From: Akkermansia muciniphila
Lineage (GTDB): Bacteria; Verrucomicrobiota; Verrucomicrobiia; Limisphaerales; SIBE01
DNA length: 56,443 nucleotides
Assembly (NCBI GenBank): GCA_945861765.1
Contig: CAMAWP010000009.1
Span: forward strand, 1-56,443
Direction: 5' to 3'
The notes beneath the pieces were generated by a model. It was given only the letters and a program-made list of their open reading frames with translations, had not been told where the DNA came from and searched no databases. Below, in pieces: positions 35,175-45,600 of the stretch (position 1 is its first letter; every line of letters begins with the position of its first letter). The position numbers and the translations under genes are program-made.

Positions 35175-35333
35175 AATGAAACTCCCCTCACATTCTTCAC
35201 CTTCCTGCTTCTCGGTTCGAGTCACCGTGGCGCAGCGCTTTGCCGAAGGTCAGAAGCAAGTCGTGGCCGAGGAATGCGATAGACTATTTCATTCTCGCGC
35301 GGTTGGAGCAGGAGGGACAACACGGAAGAAGTA
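35175..35333 (+). pseudogene. Possible frameshifted N-terminus of a secreted protein
   Basis: Two frames from the ATG at 35175 share parts of one signal peptide: one reads PLTFFTFLLLGSS, the other RVTVAQRFAEGQKQVVAEE. Joined, they would make a signal peptide and the start of a mature protein. Nothing coherent follows before the prepilin gene. This is a weak call. Confidence 0.3.
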
Positions 35334-35397
35334 ATTGACATCTGCTCCCGCAGGAAGAGGATCGATCCAAATGCATCCGGTACGAAAGCAATTCTCC

Positions 35398-35435
35398 GTT
35401 GAACCGCGCAGGGTCAAAGCAAACTTCTATCGGTT
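35398..35435 (+). repeat. Direct repeat copy 1 upstream of the prepilin gene
   Basis: The segment around GAACCGCGCAGGGTCAAAGC is followed by AAACTTCTATCGGTT and lies 10 bp before the prepilin ATG at 35446. A near-identical copy follows that gene at 36245-36281. Confidence 0.85.
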
Positions 35436-35445
35436 CCAAACCATT

Positions 35446-36234
35446 ATGACCAACCGCTGTTCTTTCATTAGGAAGCGCGGTTTTACTTTGATCGAACTGC
35501 TGGTGGTCATCGCGATCATTGCCATTCTTGCCAGCATGCTGTTGCCGGCCCTGTCCAACGCAAAAAAGAAGGCAAGAAATATCATGTGCGCGAGTAATAT
35601 GCGTCAGTGGGGCATCGCGATCCGGCTGTATTCCTTGGATAATGACGGTGGCTTTCCCAACATGGGAGTCGACCACATAAGAAACAGTATGGATTTTGAA
35701 TGGGTCTCCGGATCGATGTTGCAGAATTTTTTCCCAAACTATCTGCTCAAGATGGATACGAATTCTCATAAGAAAACCGAGAATCTGTTATTCTGCCCGA
35801 CGGATAAGTTTCACCGCTCGGTTCATGGAAGTGACCTGGCGGGTGCGGTGCGGAACGGTTTGATCGGGTACAAGACGCTGTTCAGCAACTCTCGGCAACT
35901 TTTGGGAGGGCACAACTACAAGGTCAATACGAATTGTCCGAACGCTGAGAACTGGATATTGCGAGAAAAGATGGATGGTCAATACCGAGACGGCCCGATC
36001 TTCATGGATAATCTTCAAAGCCAAGGCACGACTTGGCTTGCGAACGGTCGCATTCCTCTGAGCAGTCATGCGGGCAAGGACGGAATCTTCGAAGGAGGGA
36101 ACTTCCTTTTTGAAGATGGTCACGTCCGTTGGTATCGGGGGTATAATGATGGTAAAGGCAGAGTCGGTCAAATCGCCATCGCAGGCACCCAGGGGTCATG
36201 GAACATCTACTATTCCTTGTCTGATGTGCGATGA
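35446..36234 (+). CDS. Prepilin-type N-terminal cleavage/methylation protein
   Basis: I choose the ATG at 35446 ([12 protein letters not shown] before [20 protein letters not shown]) because it gives the normal short basic leader; earlier starts only add the translated repeat. 262 residues. The head contains [36 protein letters not shown] and a C-terminal [13 protein letters not shown], the DG-type ending. It should be cut by prepilin peptidase and sit in the inner membrane as a pseudopilin. It is flanked on both sides by a 37-bp direct repeat and followed by the DUF1549/DUF1553-DUF1501 pair. Base use is more AT-rich than its neighbours (many AAT and TTT codons), which could mean separate ancestry. 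Confidence 0.9.
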   Translation: MTNRCSFIRKRGFTLIELLVVIAIIAILASMLLPALSNAKKKARNIMCASNMRQWGIAIRLYSLDNDGGFPNMGVDHIRNSMDFEWVSGSMLQNFFPNYLLKMDTNSHKKTENLLFCPTDKFHRSVHGSDLAGAVRNGLIGYKTLFSNSRQLLGGHNYKVNTNCPNAENWILREKMDGQYRDGPIFMDNLQSQGTTWLANGRIPLSSHAGKDGIFEGGNFLFEDGHVRWYRGYNDGKGRVGQIAIAGTQGSWNIYYSLSDVR

Positions 36235-36244
36235 AACGGGGCAC

Positions 36245-36281
36245 TGAACCGCGCAGGGTCAAAGCAAACTCCTATCCGTTC
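36245..36281 (+). repeat. Direct repeat copy 2 downstream of the prepilin gene
   Basis: The segment around GAACCGCGCAGGGTCAAAGC is followed by AAACTCCTATCCGTTC and matches 35398-35435 with two or three changes. The copies bracket the prepilin gene, like a duplication scar or a mobile cassette boundary. Confidence 0.85.
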
Positions 36282-36377
36282 AGTTTTACCGGTTGGCGGA
36301 TGTTTCTGGGGAGATGGTTGAGGGAGTGCTGGCGTAACTGGCAAACACCCGTCTATAAAGGCAAAACGTCACCGCCA

Positions 36378-38549
36378 ATGAACCAGACGCAGAAGCCCTT
36401 CCCGCTTGGTCGCAGCGCAACAGCGGCAATCGTCGGTTGCTTTCTTGCGAGCTGCCTGCTGGCGAATGTGCTGCTCGCAGAGTCGTCCACGAATTCCGTC
36501 GCTGTCTGGCCTTTCACCCCACCGGCCGACAGCAAGCCTCCCGTGGTCCGGCATGTCGAACGGGTCACCAACGGGATTGACCATTTCATTCTGGCCGCAC
36601 TGGAGGAAAAAGGCCTCACGCTCGCGCCCGCGGCATCCGCTCGCACTCTCGTCCGCAGGCTCTATTTCGATTTGATCGGGTTGCCTCCGTCGCCCGCCGA
36701 AGTGGACGCGTTGGTGAATGATCCCGATCCCAAGGGGTATGAGAAGCTCGTGGACAAGCTCCTGGCCGACGCGCGCTACGGCGAACGCTGGGCCCGTTTC
36801 TGGCTCGACCTGGCCCGCTATGCCGACACCGCCGGCTACGAGGGGGATCCCGATCTGCCGCACGCCTGGCGCTATCGGGATTACGTCATCGGCGCTTTCA
36901 ATCAGGACAAGCCTTACGATCAATTCGTGATCGACCAGATTGCGGGCGATGAAACCGAGGATCTCATGGGCGCGGGCGACCTTCCGGATCCGAAGCCGGA
37001 GCCCACCGTCGCGCTGACGTTTCTGCGCCTGGCTCCGTTCACCGAACCGCGCGGCGACGCCTCCCGCCATGAGATGCTGAGCGAAATGACCGCGACCGTC
37101 AGTTCCGTCTTCCTCGGTCTCACCGTCGGCTGCGCGCAATGTCACAACCACAAATACGACCGCATTCCGACGAAGGACTTTTATCGGATGAAGGCCTTCT
37201 TTTCGACGGTCCAGCTCCAGCGTCCGCGGCCGGGGGATATTTTCCAGATCGGCGGGCCGCTCCCCGCGGCGTTCTATCGCAAAGGGGAAAAGGAATGGGC
37301 GGCGAAGCTCACCGAACAGCGCAACGCAGAGCTGGCTGAGCCGCGCTCGCTCGTGGCGGCGTTGGACAAGATCGAGGAAGTCGGCAAGAAGTCGGATCCC
37401 AAAATGTCGCTCACTCCGGAGCAACTCGCGCAGCGGAGCAAAGCCAAAGCGCGCGTCCGGCTGCTGCAACAGGATCTCCTGCGCCTGCAGCCCGTCGCCA
37501 TGTCGCTGCGTCACTCCTACGGCCCGCCGTTCGAACCCGGTGTGCCGGAGACGCGGGTGCTCAATCGCGGCGAGTGGGACAAGCCCGGCGAAGTCGTCGA
37601 ACCCGGATTTCCGAGCGTCATCACCGGCCATCAGGAGCCAGCGCCGATTCGCCTCGATCCCTTCAAGCGCTGGCCGAGCCGCAGCCGCCGCCTGGCTCTC
37701 GCCCAATGGATTGCGAGCCCCGAGAATCCGATGACGGCGCGGGTGATGGTCAATCGGCTTTGGGACTGGCACTTTGGGCGCGGTCTCGTGCCCACGCCGA
37801 GCGATTTCGGCAAACTCAGCGGCGGAGCCTCGCATCCCGAGTTGATCGACTGGCTGGCGCGGCAATTCACCGGTTCGAAGTGGAGCGTCAAAACCATGCA
37901 CCGGCTGATCCTTAACTCCGCAACCTATCGCCAATCGTCCAGGCATCACGATCCCAAGGCGGAAACGGTCGATCCGGAAAACACGCTTCTCTGGCGTTTC
38001 CGTTCGCGGCGCATCGAGGCCGAGGCGGTGCGCGACGCCGTGCTGGCGGTGAGCGACCGATTGAACCCGGAGCAATTTGGGCTCCCGATTTTCCCTCCGC
38101 TGCCCGAGGGGCTGGCCGAGGAAGTGAAGTTTGATGACAGCAAGTGGGACACGCAGGACGGTCCCGAGGGACGCAAGCGCAGCATCTACATTTATCAGCA
38201 ACGCTCGATGACCATGCCGTTCCTGCAAACCTTCGACTCCGTGGTGTGCGACGGCACGCGCGACCGGAGGCAGGCTTCGGTGACGCCATTGCAGGCGCTG
38301 GCCATGTATAACGGTCGCTTCGCCAACGAAGAAGCCACCCACTTTGCCGCCCGCGTCCGCAAGGAGGCCCGTGATTCACTGGCGGCCCAGATTCAACTGG
38401 CCTTTAAGATCGCGCTCGGCCGCGAGCCCGCTCCCGACGAATCCGAACGTATGCAGGCGCTGATGAAATCCAGCACGGAAGGCAGCGATGCAGTGGCCGC
38501 AGTTTGCCGCGTGCTGCTCAATGCCAACGAATTTGTCTATGTCGAATAA
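36378..38549 (+). CDS. DUF1549/DUF1553 (PSCyt2-PSD1) secreted protein
   Basis: The ATG at 36378 (MNQTQKPFPLGRSATAAIVG) gives a signal peptide and 723 residues; the ORF start at 36231 only adds the translated repeat. DUF1549 begins WPFTPPADSKPPVVRHV and contains LDLARYADTAGYEGDPDLPH and CAQCHNHKYDRIPTKDFYRM near residue 251. A charged coiled linker (residues 310-375) leads to DUF1553 (NPMTARVMVNRLWDWHFGRG, RSMTMPFLQTFDSVVCDGTR, ANEFVYVE at the end). No PSCyt1 domain is present. Its last 11 bases overlap the start of the DUF1501 gene, so the two proteins are probably made together. Function unknown. Confidence 0.93.
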   Translation: MNQTQKPFPLGRSATAAIVGCFLASCLLANVLLAESSTNSVAVWPFTPPADSKPPVVRHVERVTNGIDHFILAALEEKGLTLAPAASARTLVRRLYFDLIGLPPSPAEVDALVNDPDPKGYEKLVDKLLADARYGERWARFWLDLARYADTAGYEGDPDLPHAWRYRDYVIGAFNQDKPYDQFVIDQIAGDETEDLMGAGDLPDPKPEPTVALTFLRLAPFTEPRGDASRHEMLSEMTATVSSVFLGLTVGCAQCHNHKYDRIPTKDFYRMKAFFSTVQLQRPRPGDIFQIGGPLPAAFYRKGEKEWAAKLTEQRNAELAEPRSLVAALDKIEEVGKKSDPKMSLTPEQLAQRSKAKARVRLLQQDLLRLQPVAMSLRHSYGPPFEPGVPETRVLNRGEWDKPGEVVEPGFPSVITGHQEPAPIRLDPFKRWPSRSRRLALAQWIASPENPMTARVMVNRLWDWHFGRGLVPTPSDFGKLSGGASHPELIDWLARQFTGSKWSVKTMHRLILNSATYRQSSRHHDPKAETVDPENTLLWRFRSRRIEAEAVRDAVLAVSDRLNPEQFGLPIFPPLPEGLAEEVKFDDSKWDTQDGPEGRKRSIYIYQQRSMTMPFLQTFDSVVCDGTRDRRQASVTPLQALAMYNGRFANEEATHFAARVRKEARDSLAAQIQLAFKIALGREPAPDESERMQALMKSSTEGSDAVAAVCRVLLNANEFVYVE

Positions 38550-40014
38550 TCCATTTCAGGACGCGCGGTGGTCGCGGGGATACGGTTCCAGCCGCCGGGA
38601 ATTTCTCGGACGGATGTTCAACGGTTTCGGCGGGCTCGCGCTCACGGGCCTCCTGGCGCGCAAGGCGAAGGGCGCTGCTGCCAGCGTCGATCCGCTGGCC
38701 GTCAAGGCGCCCCCGTTTCCGCGCAAGGCGAAGAATTGCATCATGCTCTTCATGTGCGGCGGCGTCAGTCAGGTGGATTCGTTCGAATACAAACCGAAGC
38801 TGAACGAGTTCCACGGCAAACGGATTCCGCACATTCCCAAGATTGCCTCCGGCGAACTGCAAGGGCGCCTGACGTTTGCCCATCAATGCGTGGGCAGCCC
38901 GTTCAAATTTCAGCAGTATGGCCAGTCGGGTCGGTATATCTCCGAGTTGTTTCCGAACCTTGCCCGGCATGTCGATGACCTCGCGTTCATTCACGGCATC
39001 CAGGTGGACAACCAGAATCACGGCCCCGCCACGCTGCACGTCGCGACCGGCAGCCCGTTTCCGGGCAGCCCGTCGGTCGGCTCGTGGGTGCAATACGGGC
39101 TCGGCAGCGCGAACCAGAATCTGCCGGGCTACGTCGTTATTCAGGACCCCCGTGGGGCGCCCACCAACGGCGCGGCGGTCTGGAGCAACGGCTACCTGCC
39201 CGCGGCCTACCAGGGCACCTTCCTGCGTCCCACCGGGACCCCGATCGTGGATCTCGCCCGGCCGCAAGGCGTGACCGCCGCGCAGCAGCGACAGGAATTC
39301 GACTCGCTCGCCTGGCTTAACCGCCGGCATCTCGGCGACGATGGCAAGGACAGTGAACTCGAGGCCCGCATCAGCGCCTACGAGCTGGCCTTCCGCATGC
39401 AGACCGCCGCGCCTGAACTCGTCGATCTCTCGGGCGAAACGGAGGAGACCAAAGCCCTCTACGGACTGGACGATCCGAAGACCGCCGGCTTTGGACGCCA
39501 ATGCCTGCTGGCCCGCCGCCTGGTCGAGCGGGGCGTGCGCCACACTCTCCTCTTGCACGGCGTGCAAATCGGCAAGGACAGTTGGGATGACCACGGCAAC
39601 GTAAAGGACGGCATGATCAAACACAGTCGCGAGGTGGATTTGCCGGTGGCCGGACTGCTGGCCGACCTCAAGCGGCGCGGGCTGCTCGACGAAACGCTCG
39701 TCGTCTGGGCATCCGAGATGGGACGCACGTCGTTTGTCAACGGGACCGTGGGCGAAAAGGTCGGACGCGATCACAACGGTCACGCTCTCTGCATGTGGAT
39801 GGCGGGCGGCGACGTGAAAGGCGGCGCCACCGCCGGCGCGACCGACGACTTCAGCCTCTGTGCGGTGGATGAACCGATTCACATCCGCGACGTCCATGCG
39901 ACCCTTCTCAATCTCCTGGGTCTCGACGATGAGCACCTGACCTACCATTACGCCGGCCGCATCCGCCGGCTCACCGACATCCACGGCAACGTGCTTGAAC
40001 AGATCATCGCGTAG
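38539..40014 (+). CDS. DUF1501 family Tat-exported protein
   Basis: The start at 38539 (MSNNPFQDARWSRGYGSSRR) lies inside the end of the preceding gene. A Tat motif (SSRREFLGRMFNGFGGLALT) follows. 491 residues. Landmarks: MLFMCGGVSQVDSFEYKPKL, SVGSWVQYGLGSANQNLPGY, TLLLHGVQIGKDSWDDHGN, ASEMGRTSFVNG and GRDHNGHALCMWMAGG. These align with the DUF1501 proteins at 26.2 and 47.6 kb, keeping the E-x-GRT and GRDH motifs. It ends LTDIHGNVLEQIIA, nearly the same tail as the 26.2 kb copy. Activity not established; probably a metal-dependent periplasmic enzyme or partner of the adjacent PSD1 protein. Confidence 0.94.
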   Translation: MSNNPFQDARWSRGYGSSRREFLGRMFNGFGGLALTGLLARKAKGAAASVDPLAVKAPPFPRKAKNCIMLFMCGGVSQVDSFEYKPKLNEFHGKRIPHIPKIASGELQGRLTFAHQCVGSPFKFQQYGQSGRYISELFPNLARHVDDLAFIHGIQVDNQNHGPATLHVATGSPFPGSPSVGSWVQYGLGSANQNLPGYVVIQDPRGAPTNGAAVWSNGYLPAAYQGTFLRPTGTPIVDLARPQGVTAAQQRQEFDSLAWLNRRHLGDDGKDSELEARISAYELAFRMQTAAPELVDLSGETEETKALYGLDDPKTAGFGRQCLLARRLVERGVRHTLLLHGVQIGKDSWDDHGNVKDGMIKHSREVDLPVAGLLADLKRRGLLDETLVVWASEMGRTSFVNGTVGEKVGRDHNGHALCMWMAGGDVKGGATAGATDDFSLCAVDEPIHIRDVHATLLNLLGLDDEHLTYHYAGRIRRLTDIHGNVLEQIIA

Positions 40015-40033
40015 AGGGAAATTCTTGATCTGC

Positions 40034-40237
40034 ATGCAGATTATCGCGCTATGCGCAGGCCTCATGAATGCGACAAGAGCAGCACAGCCTCCTGCGGATG
40101 GCGTGTTGTTTTTCGAGGCGAAGATTCGATCGGTTTTGGTGGAGCACGGCTCCGAATGCCACAGCAGCGAGAGCAAAAAGAACAAGGACGATCTGCTTTT
40201 GAAACTGATCCAGAGCCAGGCGTACAGAACCAGATGA
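40034..40237 (+). pseudogene. N-terminal remnant of a PSCyt1 protein with a lost heme cysteine
   Basis: MQIIALCAGLMNATRAAQPP is a short signal-like start, followed by VLFFEAKIRSVLVEHGSECH and SSESKKNKDDLLL. This is the PSCyt1 opening, whose consensus is HCYECHSSES. The first heme Cys is replaced by Gly (GSECH), so covalent heme attachment is lost. The frame ends after 67 residues. It is a degraded start of another PSD1 gene. Confidence 0.75.
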
Positions 40238-40336
40238 GCGGGAGGGCTCCGCAAGACCAGCGAACTCAGGCGATCGATCACACCGGCGGGCGAAACGTCC
40301 AGTTGCCTGAATCCCACCAATCAAGAAAGACCCCCA

Positions 40337-41629
40337 ATGCTTCTCGAACCCACACCCTTCAGCAACGTCCATCCCTATCGTGGCGGGCCTAAAATAAAGG
40401 AGGTCCGTGCCCTTGTCTCAAGGGCGGATGGCTACGGCGCCAGCGATGTGCATGACACTCCGGAGACTCATTGGATCCTGGGGCAAACCGCCGACGACGG
40501 CAGCTGGGATCATGAGAAAACGCACCCGCCCATCGCCAACCCCATGTCGCGGTTTCCCAAGTATTCGGGTTCGCGGAAATCCTGGGGAGTGGCCAATGTT
40601 CCTTCGGTCATCGTGGAAATCGAGGACGAAAACGGTCTCGTCGGCATTGGTCTCAGCACGGGAGGAGAGGCCGCGGCTTTCCTCATCGAGAAACATCTGG
40701 CTCTCTTCGTCGAGGGGCAGACGGCCAGTGACCGAACCCATATCTGGGACCAAATGTTCCGAGCCTCGATCCACTATGGACGCAAGGGACTGGCCCTGCA
40801 TGCCATCAGCGCCATCGATCTCGCATTGTGGGATCTTTACGGAAAAACCGTCCATGAGCCGGTGTATAACCTGATGGGTGGCCGAACCAAGGAGCGCGTT
40901 CCGGTTTATGTCACGACTTCGCGTCCTGACATCGCCAAAGACCTTGGGTTTCATGGAGCCAAGATTCCGCTTCCCTACGGCCCATCCGCCGGCCACGCGG
41001 GAATGAAATCCAACGTCGCGTTCATCGAAAAATGGCGGAAGAAAGTCGGGCCGGATTTCCCATTGATGCTCGATTGCTACATGGCTCTCGATGTTGAATA
41101 CACCGCCGACCTTGCTCACCGGCTGAGGCCCTGCGACCTGACGTGGATCGAAGAGCCCTTGATGCCGGATGATTACGCGGGTCATGCGAAACTGGGACGG
41201 AGGTTTGAAAGCATGGGCGGCGGCGTGGCCTTTGCCACGGGCGAACACGAGTACACGCAATTCGGCTACCAGCAGTTGATCGACGCAGGTGTCCAGTTGC
41301 TGCAGCCGGACGTCATGTGGATGGGCGGGCCCACCGAGTTTACAAAAATCGTCGCTCTCGCCGCTGCCCAATCGGTGGCCCTGGTCCCGCACGGCTGCGG
41401 GGTTTACGGTTACTACATGGCGATGGCCTTCGATCATATCCGCCTGGCCGAGTTCATGATGATGAGTGAAAGGGCCGACAAGATTGAACCTAACTTTGGC
41501 AAGATGTTCAAAAGCGAACCGCTGCCCGAGCGCGGATACATCGCGCTTCCTTCGACGCCCGGCTTTGGCCTCGAACTCAACCGCGACGCGGTCAACTTGA
41601 TTCGACCCTACGACAGAAAAGGAGTCTAA
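40337..41629 (+). CDS. rhmD: L-rhamnonate dehydratase-like enolase-superfamily enzyme
   Basis: The 430-residue cytoplasmic protein aligns by eye with E. coli RhmD along its length. It has the N-terminal capping domain (ANPMSRFPKYSGSRKSWGVA) and a TIM barrel with metal ligands Asp in LDCYMALDVEYTADL, Glu in WIEEPLMPDDYAGH and Glu in TGEHEYTQFGYQQL. An active-site His is in VALVPHGCGVYGYY, and it ends FGLELNRDAVNLIRPYDRK. RhmD removes water from L-rhamnonate to give 2-keto-3-deoxy-L-rhamnonate in the non-phosphorylative rhamnose pathway. Other acid sugars cannot be excluded. No aldolase or lactonase gene is adjacent. Its 3' end overlaps the broken convergent gene by 38 bp. Confidence 0.85.
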   Translation: MLLEPTPFSNVHPYRGGPKIKEVRALVSRADGYGASDVHDTPETHWILGQTADDGSWDHEKTHPPIANPMSRFPKYSGSRKSWGVANVPSVIVEIEDENGLVGIGLSTGGEAAAFLIEKHLALFVEGQTASDRTHIWDQMFRASIHYGRKGLALHAISAIDLALWDLYGKTVHEPVYNLMGGRTKERVPVYVTTSRPDIAKDLGFHGAKIPLPYGPSAGHAGMKSNVAFIEKWRKKVGPDFPLMLDCYMALDVEYTADLAHRLRPCDLTWIEEPLMPDDYAGHAKLGRRFESMGGGVAFATGEHEYTQFGYQQLIDAGVQLLQPDVMWMGGPTEFTKIVALAAAQSVALVPHGCGVYGYYMAMAFDHIRLAEFMMMSERADKIEPNFGKMFKSEPLPERGYIALPSTPGFGLELNRDAVNLIRPYDRKGV

Positions 41630-42331
41630 TGATGAACGAATCTGACACGAAACAGAGCAGCCCGGCCGCAGGGACCAGGCCAGAAAATCCCGATGTTGGG
41701 TCTTCCGGACTGCCGGTGAAGTTGTCATCCGGCACGGTCAAGCCAAACCCGACCGATCCACCCCCACGTGGTTGACTGAGGTACACATTGGAGAACCCCT
41801 GGTCATTGATCAGCGTCCCGTCGCCTCCCTCGGGGTAAGGCTTGGGACCCTTTTCGGCTCCTCCATGCCGATAGATTGTATCCAATGGCCCCGTGGTCTT
41901 TTTGGGGGTGGGGATGCGGGCGCGGAAGGTCAGCGTGACGCCGTCGTCCATGAAGGTGTCGGAAACCCCCTCCGCGGTAAGGTCGTGGGATAAAAAAATC
42001 TTCCGGCTGCTGCCTGGTGGATCCGGAAACGGGCACGCCATTTCCCCGGTTGCGGGATCGACGACCACTGTCATACTGGCTCGGATTGCCCGTATCCTGC
42101 AAGCGAAGGAAGGCGACGCCCCCTTCGGTGAGGGTCATGACCCCGCCCGGCGTGTTCACACCGGCCTCAAACTTGCCCCCGATCTTGGAACCATCCCAGA
42201 CGTCCCCAATGTTGTCGTGGCTCCACGTTCCGTCGAGCGAAGGTGAACCCCGACCCGTCAGCTCCCGCAGGCTGAGTGAACAGAGTCACAGAACAGAACA
42301 AGAGGAAGAATTTGGGGAACGGGCTTTTCAT
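41592..42331 (-). pseudogene. Secreted LamG-like protein gene with two frameshifts
   Basis: The ATG at 42331 gives a signal peptide (MKSPFPKFFLLFCSVTLFTQ, then PAGADG). The sequence then moves to a second frame (SLDGTWSHDNIGDVWDGSKI, VNTPGGVMTLTEGGVAFLRL) and near 42075 to a third (SRKIFLSHDLTAEGVSDTFM, DDGVTLTFRARIPTP, VYLSQPRGGGSVGFGLTVPD). Joined, it resembles a secreted LamG/concanavalin-like protein of about 230 residues. The 3' end overlaps rhmD. Two frameshifts over 0.7 kb suggest true decay rather than one base-call error. Confidence 0.65.
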
Positions 42332-42424
42332 TAAGAAGTTTTTTCTGACCGCATTAACGAAGTCAACTGATAAGCGATCTCGCAAGGTGGTGCGGATTTG
42401 TCTTAGATGGGAGGGGTTTGACGT

Positions 42425-42603
42425 TTTGGCCGCACCTTCCTCCGTTTTGTATGGCAGCGCCACCCAGGGAACCGCCGTGGACAGACCCGGCCGCAACTTC
42501 ACCAGCACCGAGTCAATATTGGGATGATCCTCGGGTTTGGCCCTGCCTCCTTGCTCGCCACCGTCATGCCCCGTCAGCAATTCTCCACCCCAAAACTCAC
42601 CTT
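42425..42603 (-). pseudogene. Internal fragment of a DUF1501 gene
   Basis: The frame gives ELLTGHDGGEQGG, then AKPEDHPNIDSVLVKLRPGL and VPWVALPYKTEEGA. This resembles the early-middle part of DUF1501 proteins, where a TGH motif is followed by an aromatic or His-Pro turn and a VP-x-V-x-LP segment. It has no start and ends near 42425. The match is by pattern only. Confidence 0.5.
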
Positions 42604-42637
42604 GTCAATCGGAGCTGGGATAGCTTAGATTCCCAAC

Positions 42638-45600
42638 GTGCCAGCCCTCAGAACAACGCCAGCGCGCCAAGCCACTCTGAACGACGCGGAGTTTCTCCAG
42701 AACGCCTGGCCAGCGCCTCGCTCGCGAGAAAGCCGGTCGCTCGTGCTCGCTCTCATGGTATTGATCGGGTTCAGCCTCAATTTGCGGTCGCTGGCAGCTT
42801 CAGTCGGAGAACCCAAGCCCGGACTCGCGACCGAAGCCATGAAGCTTTTGCGAGCCAACTGCCTCTCTTGCCACTCCGCGGAAAAACAGAAGGGCGGCTT
42901 GGCCATGACGGCGCGAGATGCCGTGCTCAAGGGCGGAGACAGCGGGGCCGCGGTGACGCCGGGGCAGCCGGACGCAAGTTTGCTTGTGAAAGTGTTAGCG
43001 GCGGACTCGGACCCGCACATGCCACCGAAGAAGCAGCTCGCGCCGCACCAGATCGACCTGGTGCGCCGCTGGATTGCGGAAGGCTTGCCGTGGGATGACG
43101 CCGCGCTGAAGGCCGCCGAGCCGCCACGCCTGGTCAAGCTCGAAGCGCCGCCGGCCAATTACACGCCCGTCCTCACGCTCGGATTGTCGCCGGACGAAAA
43201 ACGGCTCGCGGTCGGACGTGCCAATCGAATCGTGCTCTACGATCTGGCCGCGACGAATTTCACCGTGCTCGGCGAAGTGGAAGCTCATGGCGACGCCGTG
43301 CGCTCGCTCGCGTGGAGCCCGGACGGGCGGCGGCTGGCCAGCGGATCGTTTCGTGAGATCACGCTTTGGGACGCAGCGACGCTCAAGCTGGTTTGGACAA
43401 TGACGAACGGACTGATCGAACGCGTGACGGCGCTGAAGTTTTCACCGTACGGCGGAGCGCTCGTCGCCGCGGACGGCATGGCCACGCAGGAAGGCTGGGT
43501 CCACATTTTGAACGCCGAGTCCGGAAAGCTGAGCGCCGGCTGGCCCGTTCACACCGATTCCGTGCTCGACCTCGCGATCAGCCCGGACGGCGGCCTGCTC
43601 GCCACGGCGGGCGCGGACAAGCTGGTGAAGTTGTGGGAGTTGGTCTCGCAAAAGGAAGTCGCCCGGCTCGAAGGCCACGCGGGCGCGGTGACCGGCGCAG
43701 CCTTCAACACCAACGCGAGCGAGATCGTCAGTGTTGGCGCCGACAAGCAACTCAAGCTCTGGGATGCGAAAACCCGCGAGAGCGTCGTGACGGTGGGCGG
43801 ACACAAGCAAGGTTTCAACGCCCTCGCCTGGTCGGCGGACGGCAAGACGGTTGTGGCGGCCGCCGGTGACGGGCGCTTGTTCCGCTTCAGCAATTTCAAG
43901 CGGCACACCGGCGAGCAAAGCTCCGCCACCGCGGACGAAAGCCAGTTGGGTCATTGGCCGGAACCGTTGCACGCGGTCGCGGTCAGCGCGGATGGCCAGC
44001 GCGTCTTCGCCGGCGGGCAGGACGGTGCGGTTTACGTCGTGAACCACGAAGGGAAGCAATTGGCCAGACTGGAGCCGGGACGAAAAACCAGCGCTTCCGC
44101 ACTTCTTTCACAGAACTCCAAGACTCCGACTGCCCTGCCAGGTTCTCAGCCGTCGTTCGTTCATGACATCCTGCCCATGCTTGCGAAAGCGGGTTGCAGC
44201 GCCGGTTCGTGCCACGCGAAACCCGAAGGCCAGAACGGGTTCAAGCTCTCCGTCTTCAGTTACGATCCGAAGGCTGATTACGCTGAGATCGTGAAGGCAG
44301 GCCGAGGGCGGCGCGTTTTTCCCGCGGCGCCGGAGGAAAGTTTGCTTCTGCTCAAACCCACCATGACCCTGGATCACGGCGGCGGGCAGCGGATCGAGCC
44401 GGGCTCGGAAACTTACCGCACGATCGCAGCCTGGATTCGCGGTGGGATGATCTACCAGCGCACCAATGAACCCGCGCTGGTGAAGATCAGCGTCGAGCCA
44501 CGCGAGCGCCGCCACCGCAAAGGCGCCCGGCAGCAGTTGCTCGTGACCGCATCTTACGATGATGGCAGCGATCGGGATGTCACTCATTTGGCGGACTACA
44601 TTGCCAACGAAAAAGAAATTGCCACGGTGGACGAGCAAGGGCGGATCAAGATCGGCAGCCTGAGCGGCGAAGGGGTCATCGTCGCGCGCTTCATGGGCCA
44701 GGTCGATGCCGCGCGCGTCACCGTGCCCGCCGACCAGACCTTGCCCGACGAGCGCTACGCCTCATTGCCCAAATCCAATTTCATAGACGAGCTGGCTTAC
44801 GCGCAATTCCGCAAGCTCGGCTTGTTCCCTTCGGAGCTTTGCACCGACGCGGAATTCCTCCGCCGCGCCTCCTTGGACACCATTGGTGTTTTGCCCACGC
44901 CGGAGGAAGCGCGGACGTTCCTGGCCGACGCCAATGCCTCGAAGCGGCTCCAGGGCATCGACCGCCTCCTGGCCCGCCCCGAATTCGCCGATTACTGGGC
45001 GAACAAATGGGCCGACCTGCTCCGTCCGAACCCCGACCGTGTCGGCGTCAAGAGCATCTTCACCCTGGACCAATGGTTGCGGGAAGCCTTTCGCGCGAAT
45101 AAACCGTACGACCAGTTCGTCCGCGAAATCGTTACTCTGGAAGGCAGCAACCACCGCGACGGCCCGGCCGTGATTTACCGCGACCGCCGCGAGCCGCCCG
45201 AGCTAACCACCATGTTCAGCCAGCTCTTTCTTGGCGTCCGGATGGAGTGCGCGAAGTGCCACCACCATCCAAACGAAAAATGGAGCCAGGACGACTTCTA
45301 CCAATTCGCCGCGTTCTTCGGGCCGCTCAAGCAAAAGGGCGCCGGTCTCTCGCCGCCCATCTCCGCCGGCTTTGAGACATTTTATTTCGCGCCGGGCGGC
45401 TCGGTGAAACATCCCCTCACGGACGAGGTGATGAAGCCCAAGCCACCCGACGGCCCGGTCTGTGATTCGGGCGAAAAGGCGGATCCGCGGGCCGCTTTGG
45501 CGGATTGGATGACCAACCCGAAGAATCCGTTTTTCGCCAAAGCGGCGGTGAACCGGGTTTGGGCGGTGTTCTTTGGGCGCGGTTTCGTCGAACCGGTGGA

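Noticed and set aside
36369-38342. 657-codon minus-strand ORF
   Set aside because: Antisense of the DUF1549/DUF1553 gene in a GC-rich region where long shadow frames are expected.
38518-40320. 600-codon minus-strand ORF
   Set aside because: Antisense of the DUF1501 gene; no recognisable protein pattern.
40418-41728. 436-codon minus-strand ORF
   Set aside because: Antisense of the rhamnonate dehydratase gene, whose plus-strand frame has all catalytic residues.
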